Source of the DNA: Pseudocitrobacter corydidari
Lineage (GTDB): Bacteria > Pseudomonadota > Gammaproteobacteria > Enterobacterales > Enterobacteriaceae
Length of the DNA: 64,000 nucleotides
NCBI RefSeq assembly: GCF_021172065.1
Contig: NZ_CP087880.1
Location: 248,001 to 312,000 of the forward strand
Direction of reading: 5' to 3'
In this document: positions 49,271 through 57,293 of the stretch, one piece after another
How positions within the stretch are numbered: position 1 is the first letter of the stretch
How the letters are laid out: the number at the start of each line of letters is the position of its first letter
Notes under the pieces: model-generated
Database searches by the model: none
What the model saw: the letters and a program-made list of their open reading frames with translations, nothing else
Told to the model about the DNA's origin: nothing
Program-made: the position numbers and the translations under genes

Positions 49271-50614
49271 ATGGACGTTACGTTATTTCGTCGGATTACG
49301 ACGTTAAGTACAATCCCTTTGGTTATTTATTGTAGCGATTGTTTAGCGCAGGCTCAGCCCGCGACACTCACACCGCAAACAGAATCGTTTAGCGACTGGT
49401 TATCGCAAGGATCGTTGTATGGCGAATTAAAAACCATGCATTTTTATAAGGAGTTCACGGGTACTGTAGAAAATAAGCGCACCCACTCTTTTGGCGGCGA
49501 ATTACAATATCGCAGCCCGGAATGGAACGGCTTTAGTTTCGGCCTCGGTGAATATATGGCCTTTAACTTAGGCATGAATCCGGACGACCCGGAAAATCGG
49601 GAGGGCTATTTACCATCGGACAATACCAATGTGCTGGGTAAGGCATTTATTCGCTATCATAATTATGGTTTTGATTTAAAAGGCGGGCGGATTGGGCTGG
49701 ATACGCCGTTTGCTAATGAAGTGCAGGGCTGGACGATGATCCCGGCGCTGTACGAAGGTTTTGGCGGTAATTACTCGATGCCGTTTAACGAGGATATTAA
49801 ACTGCACGGCTATCGTATCTATCGCTTTAAACCGATGAGTGAAGAGCACTTTGTGAAAACCGATACCGGTACGCCGGAAGTGGATGACACCAGTATGCCC
49901 GGCGTATCAAGCGACGGCTTCACGACCTTTGGCCTGCGCTATGGCCGCTTGTACGGCGCAACGGCGGAAGCCTGGTATTATGATTTCGACCGTCGCGCAC
50001 GCATGGCCTACGCCGGTACGGAAATTCCCATCCAGCCGCTCAAAATGGGCCAGTGGACACCCTATATTGGCGCGCAGTATCTGCATGAATGGGACGCGGA
50101 TGATCAATTATTTCCTTACCAGAATATTGATACCGATCTCTATTCCGCGCGTATAGGTATTCGCTCACGTAACCATACCTTTTACGTCGCCGCGACCCGC
50201 GTTCCGGAAAAAGAGGATGCTTTCCTGAACGGTGCTTATTTCTCACCGTACAGCTTTGGTATCTATAATCAGACGCCGCTGGAAAGCGGTCAGCCGTTAG
50301 TTTCAATGGTGACCTCCAACCAGCCAGGGAATACGCTGGCAGCGCGTTATGTTTATCACAGTGACCGTTTTTTAACGGTGCTGGGTTATACCCATCTTGA
50401 CCTGAAGGATTCCAGCGGAATTTATTATCCGCTGCCCGCCAAAAATATCGACGCCGGATTCATGATCCTTGGCTATGATATAACCGAACGCCTGCACGCA
50501 GAGTTCGAATTTGATTATGTTGATTCGCCTTCTGCGCAAACCGGTAACTATCATGCCGAGCGTCTGCGTCTGGTGTATAAATTTGGTAAAGAGATGCCAG
50601 AAAAATACCATTAA
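49271..50614 (+). CDS. OprD-family outer-membrane porin
   Basis: A 447-residue beta-barrel with a hydrophobic N-terminal signal (about 1-26, ending CSDCLAQAQ) and an OprD-like start of the mature protein (LSQGSLYGELKTMHFYKEFTG, then SFGGELQYRSPEWNGFSFG). Repeated strand patterns such as GRIGLDTPFANEVQGWTMIP and LRYGRLYGATAEAWYYDF fit the family, which in Pseudomonas takes up aromatic and amino acids. It stands within the catabolic run, after a REP element and a 185-bp gap, so it may be transcribed separately. It probably supplies the cluster's substrate. Confidence 0.85.
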   Translation: MDVTLFRRITTLSTIPLVIYCSDCLAQAQPATLTPQTESFSDWLSQGSLYGELKTMHFYKEFTGTVENKRTHSFGGELQYRSPEWNGFSFGLGEYMAFNLGMNPDDPENREGYLPSDNTNVLGKAFIRYHNYGFDLKGGRIGLDTPFANEVQGWTMIPALYEGFGGNYSMPFNEDIKLHGYRIYRFKPMSEEHFVKTDTGTPEVDDTSMPGVSSDGFTTFGLRYGRLYGATAEAWYYDFDRRARMAYAGTEIPIQPLKMGQWTPYIGAQYLHEWDADDQLFPYQNIDTDLYSARIGIRSRNHTFYVAATRVPEKEDAFLNGAYFSPYSFGIYNQTPLESGQPLVSMVTSNQPGNTLAARYVYHSDRFLTVLGYTHLDLKDSSGIYYPLPAKNIDAGFMILGYDITERLHAEFEFDYVDSPSAQTGNYHAERLRLVYKFGKEMPEKYH

Positions 50615-50648
50615 TTATTGTGTTTATAGCGTTAGCGCTGTGAAAAAT

Positions 50649-50715
50649 GCCTGATGGCGCTTCGCTTATCAGGCCTACCGAGCTTGTAGGCCGGGTAAGC
50701 GAAGCGCCACCCGGC
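50649..50715. repeat. REP pair (BIME)
   Basis: Two REP elements in opposite orientation: GCCTGAT...ATCAGGC (50649-50674) and GCCGGGT...ACCCGGC (50690-50715), lying between the porin and RidA genes. Confidence 0.88.
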
Positions 50716-50751
50716 AATACCACGGCGCTGACCTTTATCGGGAGCAAACGC

Positions 50752-51144
50752 ATGTCATCACCTCGCAGAGAAAGTATTTATATCGACGCCTTTCCCCATG
50801 CCAACCCCATTCCCGCCGCCTGCCGTATCGACAACATGCTCTACTCCGGCGTGATCTATGGCCGCGACCCGCAAACGCAACAGGTTCCTTACAGCCTCGA
50901 CGCCCAGTGCGCGCTGATGTTTCGCCACGTGCAAACCATTATCGAAGCCGCGGGCGGCACGCTGGAGGATGTCATCAAAATGACTCTCTGGATGGAAGAT
51001 AAATCCCAGCGCCAGGTGGTGAACCGCCACTGGGAACGCGTTTTTCCCGACCCGCACTCTCGCCCCGCGCGTCACGCCCTCGACGGCACCTTTCCCGGCA
51101 CTATTCTGATTCAATGTGATTTTGTCGCGGTTTTAACGCGCTGA
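50752..51144 (+). CDS. RidA (YjgF/YER057c/UK114) family protein
   Basis: A 130-residue RidA-fold protein: PHANPIPAACRIDNMLYSGVIYGRD, QCALMFRHVQTIIEAAGGTLEDVIKMTLWMED and ARHALDGTFPGTILIQCDFVAV. It differs from housekeeping RidA, where the imine-binding arginine sits in a R-x-x-x-x-x-x-LP context; here RHALDGTFPG aligns with it. Family members hydrolyse reactive enamines and imines or act as 2-aminomuconate deaminases in aromatic pathways. The ATG at 50752 has GGGAG seven bases upstream; the frame opens earlier inside the REP pair. Confidence 0.85.
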   Translation: MSSPRRESIYIDAFPHANPIPAACRIDNMLYSGVIYGRDPQTQQVPYSLDAQCALMFRHVQTIIEAAGGTLEDVIKMTLWMEDKSQRQVVNRHWERVFPDPHSRPARHALDGTFPGTILIQCDFVAVLTR

Positions 51145-51177
51145 ATATCCACAGAAACACGAGCATAATTTGCTCAT

Positions 51178-51194
51178 TTTCGATATATTCGAAA
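51178..51194 (+). promoter_or_regulatory. Palindrome upstream of the PadR-type regulator
   Basis: TTTCGA, TATAT, TCGAAA is a perfect inverted repeat containing one GATATAT half-site like those at 45.7 and 57.0 kb. It lies about 40 bp before the regulator's start and suggests autoregulation. Confidence 0.5.
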
Positions 51195-51231
51195 CCCCGT
51201 TATGTTTTAAATACATAAGATGGAGTACTGG

Positions 51232-52098
51232 ATGGTGCAGACAAAACGCTCTGACCGCCCTTCAGAAGGCGCGGACGCACATCAGGCCGAGACGGCCGAT
51301 ACGCAAAAAAGCGGTAAAGGTAGCCGCCGTGGCCGTATCTTCGACTATGGCGAACTGCGACTGCTGTTGCTGGCAATGCTGGCGGAACGTTCCAGTCACG
51401 GGTATGAACTGATTAACGAAATTAAAGAACGCTTTGGCGGCATGTATAAGCCAAGCCCCGGCGTGATTTACCCCACCTTAACCTGGCTGTATGACCGCAG
51501 TTACGCGGTTATCGAGCTGGAAAAGGGCGGGCGCAAGCGCTACAGCATTACCGATGAAGGTCGCGCGTTTCTGGCGGCGAATCAGGCGGTGAGCGACATG
51601 CTGATGGCGCGGGTTGCGCCGAAGGGCAACAGCAAATCGCCGAAACAGCTGGTGGGCGCGATGGATCACCTCAAACGCGCGTTGAGCCTGCGTATCAAAC
51701 TTGGCCCGGTGGCGGATAGCGTTATCGATCAGATGGCCGAGGTTATTCATAGCGCGGCCGATCAACTGGAAACGCTGCTCACGGCACCACCGCAGGCGAA
51801 AGGCGCGATGACCAGCATCGCGGAAATTGCCACGCCGAACGCGCAACGTTACCTGCGCCGACTCTGCACGCACTTTCACCATCGCACGCCGGTTGTCTCT
51901 GATGAAACGAGCGGCCAGTTCAAAATGAGCATGGGTGAAGTGAGAATGGAAGTGGTGGGCGATGCCCTCTTTAAAGTGACGTTAACGGCGCTCTCAGCAG
52001 AGAAAATCCCGGAAATGGAAGAGATTATCGTGCGGCATTTGCAGGAAACGGCGGTGCGGGAAGTGCTGGAGATCCACTGGCAGCGCGCTGAGCGTTGA
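51232..52098 (+). CDS. PadR-family regulator fused to a C-terminal DUF2218 domain
   Basis: A 288-residue protein. After a polar tail (1-35), residues about 38-115 form a PadR winged helix (GELRLLLLAMLAERSSHGYELINEI, then MYKPSPGVIYPTLTWLYDR and GGRKRYSITDEGRAFL). A helical middle part (about 140-195) would mediate dimerisation. The C-terminal 90 residues (IATPNAQRYLRRLCTHFHHR, F-K-M-S-M-G-E, IIVRHLQETAVREVLEIHW) match DUF2218, normally a stand-alone family often near siderophore-reduction genes. GGAG lies six bases before the ATG at 51232. It is the likely repressor of both catabolic arms. Confidence 0.85.
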   Translation: MVQTKRSDRPSEGADAHQAETADTQKSGKGSRRGRIFDYGELRLLLLAMLAERSSHGYELINEIKERFGGMYKPSPGVIYPTLTWLYDRSYAVIELEKGGRKRYSITDEGRAFLAANQAVSDMLMARVAPKGNSKSPKQLVGAMDHLKRALSLRIKLGPVADSVIDQMAEVIHSAADQLETLLTAPPQAKGAMTSIAEIATPNAQRYLRRLCTHFHHRTPVVSDETSGQFKMSMGEVRMEVVGDALFKVTLTALSAEKIPEMEEIIVRHLQETAVREVLEIHWQRAER

Positions 52099-52103
52099 GC
52101 ATA

Positions 52104-52130
52104 AAAAAGGCGGCGCTCCAGGGACGCCGC
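52104..52130 (-). terminator. Terminator after the amidohydrolase gene
   Basis: On the minus strand GCGGCG and CGCCGC (52125-52130 and 52110-52115) pair around CTCCAGGGA-type loop sequence and are followed by six T residues. It lies between the two convergent arms of the catabolic island. Confidence 0.8.
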
Positions 52131-52161
52131 TCTCAAAATAACGCTGAGTAAAAAGAGGGTG

Positions 52162-53208
52162 TTACTCGATGCCAAACATACGGGCCGCGTTGCCGCCCAG
52201 AATGTTGGCTTTATCTTCGGCAGAAATATCCAGACTCTCGATAGTCTCAATCCCCTGGAAGAACCAGTCTTTACGAATCGGGTAGGAGCTGCCGTAAAGA
52301 ATGTTTTTACCGCCAACCACCTTCACCGCCGCTTCCAGCTGCGCTTTACCCCACTGCGGTGCGCCTGATGTATCGAAGAAAATATTGTTGCTGAAGTGCG
52401 CGCGCAGGTTGCCTGTTGACGCCTGGAAGCGATCCACCGCGTCGTTAAAGTTGTGCTGCTGCGGCACCAGCATATCGGCGAAGGCGTAGAACGCGCCGCC
52501 CAGCATAGAGTGGATAAACTTAAGGTTTGGCAGCTCATCAAACATACCGCTGAACAGCTCGCGGCCCACGGCGGTGGCCTGATCGATGCAGCGGCCAAAC
52601 TGGCGACGCTGGTTGGTATACGGCAGGACGGAGTGATAATCGACCGGCAGCGGCGTATGGTGAACCACCACCGGCACGTTCAGGCTGTTAAGGTACTTCA
52701 GATACGGGCGGAACGCCGGATCGTCGAGATAGATTTGCCCGTAGTGGGCGACAATCTGCGCCCCACGAAAACCGAGCTCATTCAGGCAGCGATCCACTTC
52801 ACGCAGGCACGCGTCCGTTCCCCACGGCGGAACCACCGCCAGCGCCGACATCTTACCGCCGCTGCGTTTTACGTACTCCGCCATGCGGTCATTCACTTTT
52901 TTACAGGTCTCCAGATCCAGCCACTCCTGCCACACCGGCAGGCGGAAAATGGCGTGGTCGACGCCCGCTTTTTCCATGTCTGCCAGCTGACTTTCCAGCG
53001 TGTACTGGCCTTCAGCGTAGTTCAGGTTTACATAGCCCTTAGGCTGCTCGATGATCAGCTGGCTTAAGTCTTTGCCCTCAATTTTTTCCACGCGGGTATG
53101 CACGCCGTACTGTTTTGGCACGCAGTCCAGAAAGGCATTCAGCAGGTTTTTATCAGAGAACAGGTCGCCTGGCAGCCAGTGCATGTTTGCATCAATAATC
53201 TTACTCAT
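52162..53208 (-). CDS. Amidohydrolase family 2 enzyme (ACMSD / resorcylate decarboxylase-like)
   Basis: A 348-residue TIM-barrel protein of the amidohydrolase-2 family, which contains hydrolases and non-oxidative decarboxylases such as ACMSD and gamma-resorcylate decarboxylase. The N-terminal metal motif is unusual: IIDANMHWLP, with one His where HxH is typical. PVVVHHTPLP supplies histidines on a middle strand, KFIHSMLGG another, and NILYGSSYPIRKDW occupies the place of the usual YGSDxP, with Ser for the catalytic Asp. Activity may therefore differ from relatives. It is last in the dioxygenase-MFS-monooxygenase-amidohydrolase operon, 35 bp after the monooxygenase, with AAAGGA before the ATG. 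Confidence 0.82.
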   Translation of the reverse strand: MSKIIDANMHWLPGDLFSDKNLLNAFLDCVPKQYGVHTRVEKIEGKDLSQLIIEQPKGYVNLNYAEGQYTLESQLADMEKAGVDHAIFRLPVWQEWLDLETCKKVNDRMAEYVKRSGGKMSALAVVPPWGTDACLREVDRCLNELGFRGAQIVAHYGQIYLDDPAFRPYLKYLNSLNVPVVVHHTPLPVDYHSVLPYTNQRRQFGRCIDQATAVGRELFSGMFDELPNLKFIHSMLGGAFYAFADMLVPQQHNFNDAVDRFQASTGNLRAHFSNNIFFDTSGAPQWGKAQLEAAVKVVGGKNILYGSSYPIRKDWFFQGIETIESLDISAEDKANILGGNAARMFGIE

Positions 53209-53243
53209 GGTGTTTTTCCTTTTTAACGTTGTGTCGGTTTGTT

Positions 53244-54536
53244 TTATTGGTTTTGTGTTGCGGTAAAAACGGACTGATACTGGCGGGCATCGGCATTCTC
53301 TTTCTGCCCCGGAATTTTCATGCCCGCTTTGGCGTGGTACTCGCTGAAGATGGACAGCGCCTCTTCATGTGGGAAAATATCTTCAATGTCTTCAAACGGT
53401 TTGCCGCCGCTGCGCTCTTCCACAATGCGACGCACCACTTCCGGGCCTTCGCCGCGTGAGGCCAGCACCAGCCAGTTCACTTTTTCACGGCGCTCCAGTT
53501 CGTAGGCTTTTAACGCCTCAACCGGATCGTCTATTTCCGCCAGTTTCTCGGCGATAACGCACGCGTCGACAAAGGCCTGGCAGACGCTGTTGCCGCCGCG
53601 TGGATACATGGCGTGCGCCGCATCGCCGAGCAGTGTGATGCGCCCAAATGACCACTGTTTCAGCGGGTCGTGGTCGATCAGCGGGAAGAGGTAACATTCG
53701 CGGGCGTTGCGGATCATTTCGCTGACGTCGAGGAACGGCAGCTTGCAGTCATCAAACACGTGCTCGATGTCGCGTACGCCGGTTTCCTGGTTCCAGTCCT
53801 CTTCGGTCTGCGGTTTTTCGGCCTGCTCAACCACCCAGTTCACCAGTTGATTGCCCTGACTATCGACGTTGTCCTGAATCGGATAGACGATAATGGTGCC
53901 CTGACGAATGGGGTCGCCGATGTGCAAAATGGTGCCCCCAGCTTTAATCGGCTTCATGACCGTCACGCCGCGATAGAGCGTCAGGCCAGAGAAGTGCGTG
54001 CGCACGGATTCCGGCAGCAGCTGGCTGCGTACCACCGAACGGATACCATCGACGCCAATCACTACATCGGCGCGGACCTGCGTTGGCGCGGCGGGGTTCA
54101 GCGTATTATCAAAATGCACGGTCACACCGTTTTCATCCTGCTCGACTCCCGTACAGCGGCTACCGAGCGTAATGGCGTCGTTGCCGAGCCGCTCCTGCAC
54201 CGCTTTGTAGAGCATCATTTGCAGATGACCGCGATGGACAAAGCGCTGGTCGTACTCATAGCCCATATGCTTGCCGCACAGCTCGCCGAAAATTTCCTGG
54301 CCGTAGCCGGTATAAAACACCGACTCTTTCGCCTCGACGGAGATGGCTTTGAACGCGTCGTACAGACCCAGCTCGGTTATCTCTTTCACCGCGTAGGGCT
54401 TGATGTCAACGCCCACGCCCAGCGGTTTAATCTCAGCGACGGATTCATACAGATGCGGGCGAAATCCTTTCTGATGAAGGCGCAGGGCGGTTGCGAGCCC
54501 CGCAGGGCCTGCGCCAATAATGACGATATCCAACAT
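53244..54536 (-). CDS. FAD-dependent aromatic-ring monooxygenase (PHBH fold, PhzS-like)
   Basis: A 430-residue class A flavoprotein monooxygenase. It has the N-terminal dinucleotide motif GAGPAGLATALRLHQKG, the mid-protein DG region VIGVDGIRSVVRSQL and the FAD-ribityl motif ITLLGDAAHAMYPRGGNS. Overall it resembles flavin-dependent oxidoreductases such as PhzS and salicylate or 3-hydroxybenzoate hydroxylases, which hydroxylate aromatic acids, sometimes with decarboxylation. AGAGGA lies before the ATG. It probably makes the ortho-dihydroxy ring that the operon's extradiol dioxygenase opens. The substrate is unknown. Confidence 0.9.
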   Translation of the reverse strand: MLDIVIIGAGPAGLATALRLHQKGFRPHLYESVAEIKPLGVGVDIKPYAVKEITELGLYDAFKAISVEAKESVFYTGYGQEIFGELCGKHMGYEYDQRFVHRGHLQMMLYKAVQERLGNDAITLGSRCTGVEQDENGVTVHFDNTLNPAAPTQVRADVVIGVDGIRSVVRSQLLPESVRTHFSGLTLYRGVTVMKPIKAGGTILHIGDPIRQGTIIVYPIQDNVDSQGNQLVNWVVEQAEKPQTEEDWNQETGVRDIEHVFDDCKLPFLDVSEMIRNARECYLFPLIDHDPLKQWSFGRITLLGDAAHAMYPRGGNSVCQAFVDACVIAEKLAEIDDPVEALKAYELERREKVNWLVLASRGEGPEVVRRIVEERSGGKPFEDIEDIFPHEEALSIFSEYHAKAGMKIPGQKENADARQYQSVFTATQNQ

Positions 54537-54625
54537 GATGACTTCCTCTTATTTGCTGTATTTCAGGTACAGTTCATCGTTCGGCGATCGTCTCCGATCG
54601 CCGGTAAACAGTTCAGTTAACGGGG

Positions 54626-55861
54626 TTAGCTATGACTTTTGGCGGCACCGCTGTCTGCAGCGTTGACGCCGGGTAACGCCTGGCGGTTCACATCACGGAT
54701 CCAGATAGGTATCCCGGCCAGGCACACCACCAGGCCTGCGATAATCAGCGTTGGCATGGTGTGGCTGTTACCGTGCAGTTGCCCGGAGATAAACAGCGGC
54801 GGCCCAAGGAACACGCCGACCAGCGTCAGTTGGGTAATTAACCCGCTGGTGGCGCCGATGCTCTCGCGGGAGGGCGCAACCAGTGGCGCGAGCGCCCACA
54901 TGCCCACCAACAGCCCGCTGGCAAACATAAACAGCCAGGAGGCGGCGATAGAGAACATAAAGCTCGGGTGCAGGGTGAAAATGGCAATGCCCGCGATGCC
55001 CGTCATCACCACGCCGAAGGCGGCAATCACCCAGGCTTTCACGCCCCGGTTAAGCAGCGCTCCCACCGACAAACAGCCCACCGCGTTGAGCAGCATGGCG
55101 AAGACGTTCATATGGGCGACATCCACCGGCGGCACACTGTAGACGCGTGACAGATACGGCGTCAGGGTGGCGCTCATCCCGGTTTGCAGGAAGGCATCAG
55201 CGCCAAACGAGATCCCCAACAGCCAGGGAAGCGGGCTTTTCAGCACCGCGCTTAATCCGCGAGTGCGGGAGAACTGTGCTTTTTCCAGCGCGGTGCGGGC
55301 AGGCAGGCTGAAGGCGGCAATCACCAGCAACGCCAGCGTCAGCGCCGAGTGGGCGATAAACGCCGCGCGCCAGCTGCCGAAATGCTCCGCCAGACCCGCA
55401 GACAGGAAGGGCAGCAGGAAGCTCACCGGCACGAAGGTCGACCATAACGCCATCGCCATGGTGCGCTGCTTACCCGTAGTAATACGGATAAGCAACGTTA
55501 CCGCCGACACCGCGGCCAGCACGTAGCCGACGCCCGTCAACATGCGGCCTATCAGCAGCCAGTTGAAGGTACTGGCGCTGATGACAAACATATCGCCAGC
55601 GATAATAATTACCGCGCCAATCAGCAGCACAATGCGATCGCCCACCTGGTCAACGATGTAGCCTGCCAGCAGCGCGCCGAGCGCGACCATCAGCGAGGGC
55701 AGCGACATAATTAGCCCCGGTTTACTGTGATCGACAATATGAAATTCGCGGGCAATCGCGCCCAGCTCTGTAACCGCTTCACTCACCGTCATGGCGGCCA
55801 TCACCCCGAGGGCGTAAGTCACCAAAATTCTTACAACAGGACTCTGTATTGCCGTGGTCAT
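54626..55861 (-). CDS. Major facilitator superfamily transporter
   Basis: A 411-residue membrane protein with about twelve hydrophobic helices. The MFS loop motif reads GYIVDQVGDRIVLLIGA (G-x-x-x-D-x-x-G-x-R) after helix 2, and GRMLTGVGYVLAAVSAVTLLI follows in helix 4. It is most likely the inner-membrane permease for the compound degraded by this operon. The ATG at 55861 has AGGAGAAAGG just upstream; the frame opens at 55882. It lies between the dioxygenase and monooxygenase genes with 89-90 bp gaps. Confidence 0.88.
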   Translation of the reverse strand: MTTAIQSPVVRILVTYALGVMAAMTVSEAVTELGAIAREFHIVDHSKPGLIMSLPSLMVALGALLAGYIVDQVGDRIVLLIGAVIIIAGDMFVISASTFNWLLIGRMLTGVGYVLAAVSAVTLLIRITTGKQRTMAMALWSTFVPVSFLLPFLSAGLAEHFGSWRAAFIAHSALTLALLVIAAFSLPARTALEKAQFSRTRGLSAVLKSPLPWLLGISFGADAFLQTGMSATLTPYLSRVYSVPPVDVAHMNVFAMLLNAVGCLSVGALLNRGVKAWVIAAFGVVMTGIAGIAIFTLHPSFMFSIAASWLFMFASGLLVGMWALAPLVAPSRESIGATSGLITQLTLVGVFLGPPLFISGQLHGNSHTMPTLIIAGLVVCLAGIPIWIRDVNRQALPGVNAADSGAAKSHS

Positions 55862-55951
55862 GATCCTTTCTCCTGCGTACAACAGTCTCGTCCGTCGCGA
55901 AAGGCGAAAGACAGGCGGATAACTGACAACTAAACAGTTCTGTATTCGGGC

Positions 55952-56968
55952 TTATGCGTCGTTGGCGATCGCCAGAAAGCGCTCCAGAGTAGGAGGATCG
56001 ACCTTCAGGTTTGGCGATGACGGCGTGACCGAAGCAAATTCGGTGGCTTCGTTAAACCACTTGTTCTGCGCAGGCATGCCCCACTGATCGGCACGCTTGG
56101 GATCGCTCAAATCCCAGCCCAGCGCCGGTTCGAGATCGATATGCTGGTAATGAGTGTTGAACAACTCAATGCGGTGGCCATCTGGATCGCGGAAGTAAAC
56201 AAACAGTGCGCCGCTGATGCCGTGTCGACCGGGGCCGCGCTCCAGCTGCGGCGCGTAGCCTAACGCCCCGGCCACGTCGCAGGCGCGGATCATGTCATTG
56301 GTGTCGGGCAGGGTGTAGGCGAAGTGGTGCAGACGCGGGCCCACGCCGTTGGTGAAGACGATATCGTGCGGGTTGCCTTTACGCTGCAGCCACACGCCCC
56401 ACAAGTGGTCCTGACCATCATCCAGTTTCGAATACGTATACTCGCTCACCCGAAACCCCAGCGGCTGATAGAACGCGAGGGTTTTGCGTACGTCGCTGGC
56501 CTGCAACTGGTAGTGATCCAGACGCTGAGCGCAGGCACCGCGATAGCGATGATATTCCTTGAACAGACGTTCGCGCGGCTCCATCGACGCGCACAGTTCC
56601 AGCGGCACGCCGATGCTATCGGAAACATGCAGCGTCGGGCCCTGGAAGGGAACATCAACCAGCGTTGTTGTGTATCCGGCGCGGGCGAAATAGTCCTGTG
56701 CGTTGAAGATATCGTCATTGCGCAGCACCCGCATACCAATACGCGCGCAGGTGGTTTCCGTCGATTTGCGTAACACCAGACTGTGGTGGCCGCGCTCCTC
56801 CAGGCCGCGCAGATAAACGGCGGAGTCATCTTCGTCGCTGACCACCAGCCCCACCAGCTCGGTGTAAAAGTGCTTGCTGGCTTCAAGGTCGCGAACGTTT
56901 AAAACAACATGACTGGCCCTCGTAATCGTAAAAGGAGGATCCAGAATGACATCATTGATGTGCTGCAT
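55952..56968 (-). CDS. Extradiol ring-cleavage dioxygenase (VOC superfamily)
   Basis: A 338-residue type I extradiol dioxygenase related to homoprotocatechuate 2,3-dioxygenase and catechol 2,3-dioxygenase. Two VOC modules are visible: the first starts ITRASHVVLNVRDLEASKHFYTE, the second starts LDHYQLQASDVRKTLAFYQPLGF. Metal ligands fit His in RLDHYQL, His in PRLHHFAYTLPD and Glu in DPDGHRIELFNTHY, with GRHGISGALFVYFRDPDGHR the family signature. It leads the minus-strand operon, downstream of the two-arm operator. The ATG at 56968 is preceded by AGAGAGAA. Confidence 0.92.
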   Translation of the reverse strand: MQHINDVILDPPFTITRASHVVLNVRDLEASKHFYTELVGLVVSDEDDSAVYLRGLEERGHHSLVLRKSTETTCARIGMRVLRNDDIFNAQDYFARAGYTTTLVDVPFQGPTLHVSDSIGVPLELCASMEPRERLFKEYHRYRGACAQRLDHYQLQASDVRKTLAFYQPLGFRVSEYTYSKLDDGQDHLWGVWLQRKGNPHDIVFTNGVGPRLHHFAYTLPDTNDMIRACDVAGALGYAPQLERGPGRHGISGALFVYFRDPDGHRIELFNTHYQHIDLEPALGWDLSDPKRADQWGMPAQNKWFNEATEFASVTPSSPNLKVDPPTLERFLAIANDA

Positions 56969-57020
56969 TGTTGTGTTCTCTCTTTCAGTCGTAGGGTGTG
57001 TTAGCGTTTTTTTGTTTTAA

Positions 57021-57045
57021 GATATATCGCTAAAAAAGATATATC
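57021..57045 (-). promoter_or_regulatory. Two-arm PadR-type operator upstream of the dioxygenase operon
   Basis: GATATATC (57021-57028) and GATATATC (57038-57045), 17 bp apart, each arm self-complementary; read as ATATC-N9-GATAT. It is 53 bp upstream of the dioxygenase ATG and has the same geometry as the site at 45687-45711. Confidence 0.72.
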
Positions 57046-57198
57046 GCAAACACGTTTTTGATATTAGCCAGAGATGGAAAAAGGGCAAGAGGAAACGCGT
57101 AAGAAACGAACAAAAGAGGAAACAGAAGAAAAATGTGCGAAGGGGATCAAATAATTTGGGGGGAAGTGCGGCCAGGGGGAAATGTGCGCGCTGATGCC

Positions 57199-57232
57199 CT
57201 CACCCCGGCCCTCTCCCACAGGGAGAGGGAGA
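57199..57232. repeat. Intergenic palindromic repeat, copy 1
   Basis: CCCTCACCCC-GG-CCCTCTCCC-ACA-GGGAGAGGG: a hairpin with an 8-9 bp GC-rich stem. A second, inverted copy of the same repeat is interrupted by the insertion sequence (CCCTCTCCC at about 57279-57287, GGGAGAGGGTCAGGGTGAGGGG from 58571). The stretch 57046-57198 holds no gene. Confidence 0.75.
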
Positions 57233-57293
57233 AAAACGCACACACTTAACCTTTGGCTCGGTCAGTTCCCTCTCCCTTGAGGGTGTACAGTCC

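Noticed and set aside
53670..54620. 316-codon plus-strand frame opposite the flavin monooxygenase
   Set aside because: Antisense shadow; the minus-strand product has clear FAD motifs and a ribosome-binding site.
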